Shown in pieces: positions 50,866 to 58,674 of a DNA stretch of 64,000 nt. The translations under genes were made by a program, and so were the position numbers. Position 1 is the first letter of the stretch. Each line of letters opens with the position of its first letter. The DNA lies in assembly GCF_900184685.1 (NCBI RefSeq), contig NZ_FXXL01000007.1:2294001-2358000 (forward strand), written 5' to 3'. Below the pieces are notes generated by a model. That model searched no databases and was not told the origin of the DNA. It saw only the letters and a program-made list of their open reading frames with translations. Origin of the DNA: Butyricimonas sp. Marseille-P3923 (GTDB taxonomy: Bacteria > Bacteroidota > Bacteroidia > Bacteroidales > Marinifilaceae).

Positions 50866-52134
50866 ATGAAATTCGATACCATTATCATCGGTGGCGGTCT
50901 GTCCGGCTTAATTTCCGGGATACAATTGTCCAAGCAAGGACAACGCTGTGTCATTATTTCTTCCGGGCAAAGCGCCTTGCACTTCTCTTCCGGTTCTTTT
51001 GATTTACTAAACGCGCTACCGGACGGGAAAAGCGTGAACAAACCGCTGGAAGCAATCGGAGAATTGATCGAGCAAGCACCCGCGCATCCTTACGCGAAGC
51101 TGGGAACGAGCAAGTTCGCACAATTGACCGAAGAAGCGGAAACCTTCCTGCAAGACACGGGCATCCCGACAAAAGGAAAAGCAGAACAGAATCACTACCG
51201 GATAACCCCGATGGGTACGTTAAAACCGACATGGCTAACCTTGGAAGATCATTTGCAAGGCGAAAACGCGAACCGGATTCAATGGAAGAAAGTCGGGATT
51301 TTCAACGTGACGGGATTTCTTGATTTCTATACCCAGTTCATTGTTGACGAACTGGCAAAAATAGGCACGACATGTACCACCCACTTGATTAATTTTCCCG
51401 CCTTGGAGCGTTTACGGAAAAACCCGACAGAAATGCGTTCCGTGAATATCGCCAGAGTGTTTGACAACCAAGACAACCTGAACGAATTAGTTCGCCAGAT
51501 CAAGGCGGAACGCGGAGATTGCGAAATCATCGCGTTACCCGCGATCGTGGGATTAAGCCGGAAAGACGCTTTAGCCTATCTTCAAAAAGAGATCGGGAAG
51601 CCGGTTTATTTACTGCCAACCCTCCCTCCTTCCGTGCCGGGCATCCAAGTACAACAACAGCTGCGCGCCCGCTTCCAAGAAGCCGGCGGCGTTTTCATGC
51701 TGGGCGACATTGTCCTGCGGGCAGAGAAAGAGGGTAACCGGATCACCCGGGTTTACACGAACAATCACGGGGATATCCCGTTCACGGGCAAAAACGTGAT
51801 TCTGGCGACAGGAAGTTATTTCAGCCAAGGATTGATTGCCGATCCGGAACGGGTTTACGAACCAATCTTCAATCTGGACGTCACTTACTCCCGAAATCGT
51901 GAACAATGGTACAACCGGGATGCATTCGAGGCTCAACCCTATCAAACTTTCGGGGTAAAAACCGACAAAGATTTCCGGGGGTTGCAAAATGGCAAACCGA
52001 TAGAGAACCTTTACGTGTCCGGAGCCATACTGGAAGGCTTCAACGCAATAAAAGAAGGATGCGGGGCGGGAGTCTCCATTTTAAGCGCATTGTATGTAGC
52101 AGACAGAATTTCAAGTAAACAGGAGATGTTATGA
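50866..52134 (+). CDS. glpB: Anaerobic glycerol-3-phosphate dehydrogenase subunit B
   Basis: 422 residues from ATG 50866 (MKFDTIIIGGGLSGLISGIQ). The flavin-binding N terminus, the segment ITPMGTLKPTWLTLEDHL and the C-terminal YVSGAILEGFNAIKEGCG match GlpB. An earlier in-frame ATG at 50815 lies within glpA and is not used. The stop overlaps the glpC start by 4 nt (ATGA), so translation is coupled. Confidence 0.94.
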   Translation: MKFDTIIIGGGLSGLISGIQLSKQGQRCVIISSGQSALHFSSGSFDLLNALPDGKSVNKPLEAIGELIEQAPAHPYAKLGTSKFAQLTEEAETFLQDTGIPTKGKAEQNHYRITPMGTLKPTWLTLEDHLQGENANRIQWKKVGIFNVTGFLDFYTQFIVDELAKIGTTCTTHLINFPALERLRKNPTEMRSVNIARVFDNQDNLNELVRQIKAERGDCEIIALPAIVGLSRKDALAYLQKEIGKPVYLLPTLPPSVPGIQVQQQLRARFQEAGGVFMLGDIVLRAEKEGNRITRVYTNNHGDIPFTGKNVILATGSYFSQGLIADPERVYEPIFNLDVTYSRNREQWYNRDAFEAQPYQTFGVKTDKDFRGLQNGKPIENLYVSGAILEGFNAIKEGCGAGVSILSALYVADRISSKQEML

Positions 52135-53348
52135 ATCTACAACAACACAATATAAGCGACAATAATTTCGAGCAATGTATCAAATGTACCGTGTGTACCG
52201 TTTACTGCCCGGTGGCAGCCGTCAACCCGGATTACCCGGGTCCCAAGCAAGCGGGACCGGACGGGGAACGCCTGCGTTTGAAGAAATTCAATTTCTATGA
52301 CGAATCTCTGAAATATTGCATTAATTGCAAGCGATGCGAGGTGGCATGCCCTTCGAACGTGAGAATAGGCGACATCATACAGTCCGCGCGCATCAAGTAC
52401 AGCGAGAAGAAACCCACGCTACGCAACTTCATCCTAGCGAACACGGATCTGGTGGGGACGCTATCAACCCCGTTCGCCCCGATTGTAAACACCACGCTGG
52501 GATTAAAACCCGTGAAAGCCATCCTTGACGGCGTGATGAAGATCGACCACCGCCGCACGTTCCCGAAATACTCGTTCGGCACATTCGAGGGGTGGTACAA
52601 AAAACAGGCTGAAAAGCAAGCCGCCTACCCGAAGCAGGTCAGCTACTTCCACGGTTGTTATGCGAACTACAACAACCCGCAACTGGGAAAAGACCTCGTG
52701 AAAGTAATGAACGCTCTCGGCATCGGGGTACAATTGCTCGAGAAAGAAAAATGCTGCGGGGTCGCGTTAATTTCTAACGGCTTTATCAATCAGGCAAAAA
52801 AACAAGCCAAAACAAACATAGCTTCGATTCGAAAGTCCGTCATCGATAAAAACATTCCGGTGATAGCCACCTCGTCAACCTGCACGTTCACCATCAGGGA
52901 CGAGTATCCCCATCTATTGGACGTCAAAAACGACGATGTCAGAGACCGGATAGAATTAGCCACACGCTACATCTATCGGTTACTTGGCCAAAAAGATTTG
53001 AAATTGAATTTCAAGCAAGGAACAAAACTTAAAGTAGCTTACCACACTCCTTGCCACATGGAGAAACTGGGTTGGTCTTATTATTCGATAGAACTGTTAA
53101 AACTTATCCCCAACATTGAATTAACCATTCTCGATTCACAATGTTGCGGGATAGCAGGAACTTACGGCTTCAAGAAAGAGAATTACAAGACCTCACAAGA
53201 TATCGGTGCTTTCTTGTTCAATCAAATCGAAAGTTGCGGTATCGATATCGTTGCTACCGATTGCGAAACTTGCAAATGGCAAATCGAAATGTCCACGACC
53301 AAGCGGTGCGAACATCCTATATCAATATTAGCCAATGCTTTAGAATGA
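52131..53348 (+). CDS. glpC: Anaerobic glycerol-3-phosphate dehydrogenase subunit C
   Basis: 405 residues. Two ferredoxin-type [4Fe-4S] motifs near the N terminus (CIKCTVCTVYCPVA; CINCKRCEVACPSN) and two CCG-type domains (EKCCGVALISNGF; DSQCCGIAGTYGFKKE; TDCETCKWQIEMS). GlpC anchors GlpAB to the membrane and carries electrons to quinone. No obvious terminator follows; a new promoter appears about 90 bp downstream. Confidence 0.95.
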   Translation: MNLQQHNISDNNFEQCIKCTVCTVYCPVAAVNPDYPGPKQAGPDGERLRLKKFNFYDESLKYCINCKRCEVACPSNVRIGDIIQSARIKYSEKKPTLRNFILANTDLVGTLSTPFAPIVNTTLGLKPVKAILDGVMKIDHRRTFPKYSFGTFEGWYKKQAEKQAAYPKQVSYFHGCYANYNNPQLGKDLVKVMNALGIGVQLLEKEKCCGVALISNGFINQAKKQAKTNIASIRKSVIDKNIPVIATSSTCTFTIRDEYPHLLDVKNDDVRDRIELATRYIYRLLGQKDLKLNFKQGTKLKVAYHTPCHMEKLGWSYYSIELLKLIPNIELTILDSQCCGIAGTYGFKKENYKTSQDIGAFLFNQIESCGIDIVATDCETCKWQIEMSTTKRCEHPISILANALE

Positions 53349-53440
53349 TATAAATATTATCACCAGCGGGGTAAACTAATCTTTTTCAAAAAGAAATAAA
53401 AATAAAATCAAAAGAGAAACGTAATTTTATTGAAAATTAT

Positions 53441-53471
53441 TTTGATTTAAAAATCAATATCCCTAATTTTG
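53441..53471 (+). promoter_or_regulatory. Promoter of the glpT-HAD-porin-propeller unit
   Basis: TTTG (53441-53444), exactly 19 bp, TAATTTTG (53464-53471). Start near 53478, which leaves an unusually long leader of about 200 nt before the ATG at 53682. The leader is AT-rich and contains only an 8-codon frame (53590-53613). Confidence 0.75.
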
Positions 53472-53506
53472 TTGTGAATTGAAAGAGATTAGTTGCGAAA
53501 TAGAAA

Positions 53507-53518
53507 GAAAACGTTTTC
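53507..53518. promoter_or_regulatory. Perfect 12-bp palindrome GAAAACGTTTTC, LacI-type operator candidate
   Basis: It lies about 30 bp downstream of the predicted transcription start of the transporter unit. The central AAACGTTT is the shape bound by LacI/GalR-family repressors. No such regulator is encoded in the window. Confidence 0.5.
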
Positions 53519-53681
53519 GAATACATTCGATAAAAAAAACATTGAGAATTAAATACAATTGCAATGAATCAAAGAAAAAACATACTAAAATGCCCTATTT
53601 AGGGTTGCGATGAAACTTTTTAAGATTTATTACGTATAAAGGTGTGTCTAAATTAATAATTATAACATAAAATCTAATAAC

Positions 53682-55082
53682 ATGTGGAACTTTTTGAAAC
53701 CAGCGCCATTCAAAACCCAGTTACCCGAGGGTGAGATTGATTCTACGTACAAGCGCATGCGTTGGCAGGTATTCATCGGTATTTTCGTTGGATATGCCGG
53801 CTATTACATTGTGCGAAAGAACTTTTCAATGGCGATGCCATTTTTGACAGATCCTGACGGTCCTTACGGCTTCGAGAAAGGCTCGTTAAGTATCGTGTTA
53901 GCTCTAAACGCTGTTGCTTACGCCTTATCCAAGTTCTTGATGGGTAGTGTTTCCGACCGAAGCAACGCGCGCGTATTCCTACCTTTAGGATTGGTTCTAG
54001 CCGCATTATCCATGATGTTCATGGCAGTCCCGATTGAACTATTCGGGGCGGGTACCATCTCCATCGTGATTATGGCGGTACTAAACTTCCTCGTGGGGTG
54101 GTTCAACGGAATGGGATGGCCTCCTTGCGGACGCGTGATGACACACTGGTTTTCCGTGAAGGAACGGGGCACGAAGATGTCTATCTGGAATTGCGCCCAT
54201 AACGTGGGTGGCGCTCTTGTCGGCCCGATGGCCGTGTACGGAGCCATGTGGTTCGGTTCTTGGTTCTACGGGGCTGACAGCACAAAATACTTCATTATAG
54301 GTACTTACATATTCCCCGCGGCAGTAGCTTTGCTAATCGCTCTAATCGCTTACGTTATGATTCGCGACACGCCACAATCCTGCGGGTTGCCCACCATCGA
54401 GAAATGGCGTAACGATTACCCGAAAAATTATAGCGAGAAACAGGAAGAAGTCCTCACCACGAAAGAAATCTTCTTCAAATACGTGCTTAATAACAAAATG
54501 TTATGGTTCATCGCCATCGCTAACGCTTTCGTTTACATGGTTCGCTACGGTTGTCTTGACTGGGCTCCCACCTATTTGAAAGAGGCACAAGGCTACGATA
54601 TCAAAGAAGCCGGATGGGCATATTTCGCTTACGAGTTTGCCGCTATACCGGGCACGCTTGTTTGTGGTTGGTTGAGTGACTACGTGTTCAAGGGGCGTCG
54701 GGCGATCACAACGATCATCTTCATGGCGCTTGTAGCGGTATTCATTTTCTTCTATTGGCATTTCTCCGACAACTATACAATCGTGACGCTATCTCTGATT
54801 GCCATCGGGTTCTTCATCTACGGACCGGTGATGCTTATCGGGGTGCAGGCTCTTGACCTTGCTCCCAAGAACGCGGCGGGAACATCTGCCGGGCTAACGG
54901 GTTTCTTCGGGTATTTCTTCGGAACCGCGATTCTGGCAAACGTCGTGATGGGTTATGTCTCTGAAAGTTCGTTCGGTTGGGATGGAACATTTATATTATT
55001 GCTGATAGCGTGCGCTTTATCAATAGTATTTGTCAGCTTTACTTACAAGGAAGAACAATATTTGGTTAACAACAAAAAGTAA
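53682..55082 (+). CDS. glpT: OPA-family glycerol-3-phosphate:phosphate antiporter (GlpT-like, MFS)
   Basis: 466 residues with 12 predicted helices. The family signature GYAGYYIVRKNFSMAMPFL and MGSVSDRSNARVFLPLGL match the organophosphate:phosphate antiporters. MGWPPCGRVMTHWFSVKERG and NCAHNVGGALVGPMA are also typical. It should import sn-glycerol-3-phosphate, or a related phosphate ester, in exchange for phosphate. It is placed right after glpABC and before an exported phosphatase and porin, which fits. UhpT-like sugar-phosphate specificity cannot be excluded. Confidence 0.88.
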   Translation: MWNFLKPAPFKTQLPEGEIDSTYKRMRWQVFIGIFVGYAGYYIVRKNFSMAMPFLTDPDGPYGFEKGSLSIVLALNAVAYALSKFLMGSVSDRSNARVFLPLGLVLAALSMMFMAVPIELFGAGTISIVIMAVLNFLVGWFNGMGWPPCGRVMTHWFSVKERGTKMSIWNCAHNVGGALVGPMAVYGAMWFGSWFYGADSTKYFIIGTYIFPAAVALLIALIAYVMIRDTPQSCGLPTIEKWRNDYPKNYSEKQEEVLTTKEIFFKYVLNNKMLWFIAIANAFVYMVRYGCLDWAPTYLKEAQGYDIKEAGWAYFAYEFAAIPGTLVCGWLSDYVFKGRRAITTIIFMALVAVFIFFYWHFSDNYTIVTLSLIAIGFFIYGPVMLIGVQALDLAPKNAAGTSAGLTGFFGYFFGTAILANVVMGYVSESSFGWDGTFILLLIACALSIVFVSFTYKEEQYLVNNKK

Positions 55083-55090
55083 TAACAAAC

Positions 55091-56032
55091 ATGAAAAAGA
55101 AGCTCGTAACGAGTAGCGTTATCATTCTGGTAATGTTATTCTTCACCCCTTATATCTCCGCGCAAACCTATCGCGAGATCAAGGGATGGTCAAAAGAGAT
55201 TAACGATCGCATTGAAACATTCTTGAACACGACCTTAACCATGAATACCCGCAAAGTTGCCGTGTTCGACGGGGACGGCACCGTGTTCGGGCAAGTTCCT
55301 CATTATCTGGCAGACGAAGCACTGTATCGTTACGCCGACAAATATTACAAGGGCAAGAATGACAAAGTGTCAAAGGAAAAAATGGCCATTTTGAACCGCA
55401 TGGTGAAAAACGGCGACAACGTGGGTAAAGTGTACGTTGAAGACCGTGCCCATTTTCTCGCGGGAATGACTCCCGAAGCCGTGGCAACCTTGGGTTACGA
55501 TTGTTACGTGGAATCATACCAAGGAAAATTCTACCCGGAAATGAAACAGCTTATCGCGAATTTGAAAGAATACGGATTTGAAGTATGGATATTGACAGCT
55601 TCTCCCGAGTTTTTATACCAAAAATTCTTATCAGAGGAATTGGGAATCCCTGACGTGAATATTCTCGGGATGAAGTCTGTCGTTGTCGACGGGGTGCTGA
55701 CAAACGAAATCGTGCTGCCGATCCCGCAAGACGACGGGAAAGCCAATGTCATCCCGACATTTATCAAAACCCGCCCGCTGGTAGTGGGTGGCAATAGCCG
55801 CGGGGACATGGACATGCTGAATCAATCCTGCGGTTTAAAAATAGTGATCAACCCGGACGACAAAACCGTCCGCGGCGAGGAAGACGGTCCGATGCACGGT
55901 TACACGGTGAAAGGATACTGGGAAAAAGAGGGGGCGCTTATCGTGAACTGCAACGACACCAGAGATCCGAAAGTACGCTTCCACACGGGAGAATGGGGAA
56001 TAAGAGAGAACGTGGCTAATCCGAAAAAGTAA
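55091..56032 (+). CDS. Exported HAD-superfamily phosphatase
   Basis: 313 residues with a signal peptide cut after ISA (about 24). HAD motif I AVFDGDGTVFG (Asp60, Asp62), motif II WILTASPEF, and a late motif VVGGNSRGDMDML are all intact. The fold is of the phosphoserine-phosphatase-like (IB) type. It acts in the periplasm, judged by the signal, on a small phosphate ester. It lies 8 nt after glpT in an operon with a porin, so glycerol phosphate, phosphocholine or phosphoethanolamine are reasonable candidates (inference). Confidence 0.82.
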   Translation: MKKKLVTSSVIILVMLFFTPYISAQTYREIKGWSKEINDRIETFLNTTLTMNTRKVAVFDGDGTVFGQVPHYLADEALYRYADKYYKGKNDKVSKEKMAILNRMVKNGDNVGKVYVEDRAHFLAGMTPEAVATLGYDCYVESYQGKFYPEMKQLIANLKEYGFEVWILTASPEFLYQKFLSEELGIPDVNILGMKSVVVDGVLTNEIVLPIPQDDGKANVIPTFIKTRPLVVGGNSRGDMDMLNQSCGLKIVINPDDKTVRGEEDGPMHGYTVKGYWEKEGALIVNCNDTRDPKVRFHTGEWGIRENVANPKK

Positions 56033-56076
56033 TTCCGAGAAGAATATAATTTGTATGAACTTAATTTAACATTGTT

Positions 56077-57228
56077 ATGAAAAAAAGTTATTTATTGAAC
56101 GTGTTAATGCTGTGTTGTGCCCTTTTCGTATGCACATCTACATGGGCTAAGGCCGAGAACGACCAAACCCCTGCCACAACTGAAGGGACTGCCCAAACAA
56201 ATGACGGGGATCTTACTCAAAAAGTAAATAAACTCCTTTCACTACTACCGAAATTTTCCGGTTACATCCAAACCGGTTACAACTGGGGTGACAAAAACGG
56301 CGACAACAGATCATCTTTCCAATTGAAACGTATGCGTTTGATCATCGACAAGCAAGTGTCAAAAACATTTGACTTCCGCGCACAATTGGAATGTTTCTCC
56401 GGTTCTACCGACGGAACCGCTTACTCGAAGAAAGTAATCACGGTTATGGATGCGTTCATTAACGCGCATATCACGAAAGGACTACACTTCCGCGCGGGTC
56501 AATACTATTTGCCGCTTGGCTTCGAGAACTATGACATTTCCCCCGCGACATTGGAAACAGTAGATTTCTCTAATATTTGCTACCGCATGGTATGCCGTAA
56601 TGCTGTTTCAACTCCCAACCTTATCGACTACGGTCGTGACCTCGGTATCATGGCTTATGGAGATTTCCTACCGAGCAAAGACAAGAAATTCAACTACTTG
56701 AGCTATCAAGTATCTTTGAGCAACGGTTATCTTCCCACGTTGAACGACGACAACAAATCTAAAGATATCATTGGTCGTATCACCGTTCGTCCCATCGAGA
56801 AATTGCGTATCATCGGTTGCTACAACTGGGGTGAATACAAACAACTCAATGCAGGACAAGTAGTAGGAAATTATCAAGCCATGAACCGCGTTATCACCGG
56901 TGCTTGGTATTATGATCCGAACGGTCTTGACCTTCGTGCAGAATACGGTCATATCAAGAGTGACGATGCCGATGTTGACGAAGACGGTTTCTACTTCCTC
57001 GCCGCTTACAAGATCGGTAAATTCTTGCCGGTAGCCCGTTTTGACATGTATCGCGACAAAACGAACAAGACTTCTGCCAACAACAAGGACAATTACCTGA
57101 TCGGTTGTACTTACGAGCCTATCAAGGATGTTAAGTTCCAAGTGAATTACATCTTGTCCGACTACACGGACAAAGTTGACAAAGGCACTGGCAACAGTTT
57201 GCAAATCATGTGTTTGCTTAAATTCTAA
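56077..57228 (+). CDS. Outer-membrane porin, phosphate-selective-porin-like
   Basis: 383 residues. Signal peptide cut near TWA-KAE (about 25), an acidic linker, then beta strands starting with KFSGYIQTGYNWGDKNGDNRS and ending in Phe (IMCLLKF). LRAQ/FDFRAQLECFSG and HFRAGQYYLPLGFENYDISP resemble the OprO/P-like family of Bacteroidetes. It probably lets small anionic solutes, such as phosphate esters, enter the periplasm. Third gene of the unit, 44 nt after the HAD phosphatase. Confidence 0.85.
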   Translation: MKKSYLLNVLMLCCALFVCTSTWAKAENDQTPATTEGTAQTNDGDLTQKVNKLLSLLPKFSGYIQTGYNWGDKNGDNRSSFQLKRMRLIIDKQVSKTFDFRAQLECFSGSTDGTAYSKKVITVMDAFINAHITKGLHFRAGQYYLPLGFENYDISPATLETVDFSNICYRMVCRNAVSTPNLIDYGRDLGIMAYGDFLPSKDKKFNYLSYQVSLSNGYLPTLNDDNKSKDIIGRITVRPIEKLRIIGCYNWGEYKQLNAGQVVGNYQAMNRVITGAWYYDPNGLDLRAEYGHIKSDDADVDEDGFYFLAAYKIGKFLPVARFDMYRDKTNKTSANNKDNYLIGCTYEPIKDVKFQVNYILSDYTDKVDKGTGNSLQIMCLLKF

Positions 57229-57269
57229 TATAAAGTAAACCTTTATTAATAACCTAAATATTTTTGATT

Positions 57270-58238
57270 ATGAATAAGTTATTATTTGTTGTGGCATTGC
57301 TTTTAGCAAGTATGGCCGTAAACGCTCAACATCTTGGCTCCGAGTATCGCTTGAAAAAAGTTATTCCCGTGGCAGGACGTCAAGGAATTGCTATCGACAG
57401 CAACTATTACTATGTATCCGATACTAAAGTTCTTTACAAATACGATAAGCATGGTAATCTTATCATGAAGAACGATCAACCGTTCCAGAATCCCGAAATC
57501 GCCAACCACTTCGGTGATATCGACATTTATAACGGGGAAATCTATTGCGGTATCGAGAAATTCGAATACGGACGCGGTTACAACATCGCCGTATCTATCT
57601 ATGACGCGGAAACGTTGAAATGGAAACGCGACCTGCCTTGGTCACCGGAATCGGGACAAGTAGAGGTATCAGGTCTTGCCGTTGACCGCGAGAAAAACAT
57701 GGTTTGGATGTCTGACTGGGTGGATAGCCGTTACGTGTATTGCTACAGCCTTGAAACAGGACAATACTATACCAAGATGCAATGCCGCCCGACCCCGTAC
57801 TGGTGTCAAGGTATTTTCATCGCTGACGGTAAAATGCTTTTCACCTCAGATGACGGTGAATCATTATACAATATTCCTGACAACATTTACATTGCCGACA
57901 TCTCCGAAGTACACTTCACCGGATTGCAGGACGGAACTGAAGTTGTTAAGGACACCCCTTTCAGCGTGAAACTTGACAAAAAAGGGAAACCCGTAATGCG
58001 TACAGGCAAAATTGCCGGCGGAGCGAAAGCCGGAAGAGTTGAATTATTCCGCGAGATGAGTGATTTCCGCCGCGCCGGAGAGATCGAAGGTCTTTCTATC
58101 GACCCGGTAAATGACGACCTCGTGGTATTGAACAACCGTGGTACCCTGATCGTTCTCGGTATGTCACAAGGTCCGTTCAAAGATGAAGGTTACACCGGAG
58201 AAATTCACGAACTTTACATCTACGAAAAAGTAAAATAG
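57270..58238 (+). CDS. Exported propeller-like protein of the glycerol-phosphate locus
   Basis: 322 residues from ATG 57270 (MNKLLFVVALLLASMAVNAQ; signal cut after NA). A TTG at 57264 is the alternative. Repeated short blocks of the kind QGIAIDSNYYYVSDTKVLYK, NHFGDIDIYNGEIYCGIEK, VEVSGLAVDREKNMVWMSDW, GEIEGLSIDPVNDDLVVLNN suggest a beta-propeller. No catalytic signature is seen. It is the last gene before a strong terminator, after the porin. It may bind or hydrolyse the phosphorus-containing substrate in the periplasm; unproven. Confidence 0.7.
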   Translation: MNKLLFVVALLLASMAVNAQHLGSEYRLKKVIPVAGRQGIAIDSNYYYVSDTKVLYKYDKHGNLIMKNDQPFQNPEIANHFGDIDIYNGEIYCGIEKFEYGRGYNIAVSIYDAETLKWKRDLPWSPESGQVEVSGLAVDREKNMVWMSDWVDSRYVYCYSLETGQYYTKMQCRPTPYWCQGIFIADGKMLFTSDDGESLYNIPDNIYIADISEVHFTGLQDGTEVVKDTPFSVKLDKKGKPVMRTGKIAGGAKAGRVELFREMSDFRRAGEIEGLSIDPVNDDLVVLNNRGTLIVLGMSQGPFKDEGYTGEIHELYIYEKVK

Positions 58239-58268
58239 TTTTCGGGTTCAATAATTTCAAACAACGGG

Positions 58269-58306
58269 AGACTGTCCGACACGCTCGGGCAGTCTTCTTT
58301 TTTTTT
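58269..58306 (+). terminator. Terminator of the glpT unit
   Basis: AGACTGTCCGA (58269-58279) pairs with TCGGGCAGTCT (58285-58295, one G-U), followed by TC and nine T. Confidence 0.88.
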
Positions 58307-58453
58307 ACGCCGGTCCTGTTTTCCTCTCTTTTTCGAGATCAATTTCTGCCCTGTTCAGTTATCTTCTAAGAATTAATTATAATCATACCATATAGTTCAG
58401 TATTATCAAATTTTATTTAATTCCAATTAATTTTCTATTTCTATACCTTTATA

Positions 58454-58497
58454 ATAGGAGATGAATGGGAGTTGAATAGGAGTTGAATGGGAGATGA
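58454..58497. repeat. Four tandem 11-bp repeats (ATRGGAGWTGA)
   Basis: ATAGGAGATGA, ATGGGAGTTGA, ATAGGAGTTGA, ATGGGAGATGA, contiguous. Only positions 3 and 8 vary, and position 3 alternates A/G. The remainder of 58307-58674 is AT-rich without a gene. Confidence 0.85.
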
Positions 58498-58674
58498 TAT
58501 AAAGAAAGTACAAATCACATTATTATAATATTATAATCATATAACTTTCATTAACAGCAAAACCACTTTTCTTCCAACACATTTCACCCGCCTCTACTTA
58601 GCAAGGGTACAAAAATATAAACACCGTATACCGGAATGAATACGACAAATACATAGATGATTCCTGCTGTTATT

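Noticed and set aside
53590-53613. 8-codon frame (MPYLGLR) in the glpT leader
   Set aside because: Too short to separate from chance; noted only because the leader is long.
58610-58617. TATTTTTG on the minus strand downstream of tamL
   Set aside because: No -33 element and no gene or hairpin in the direction of transcription.
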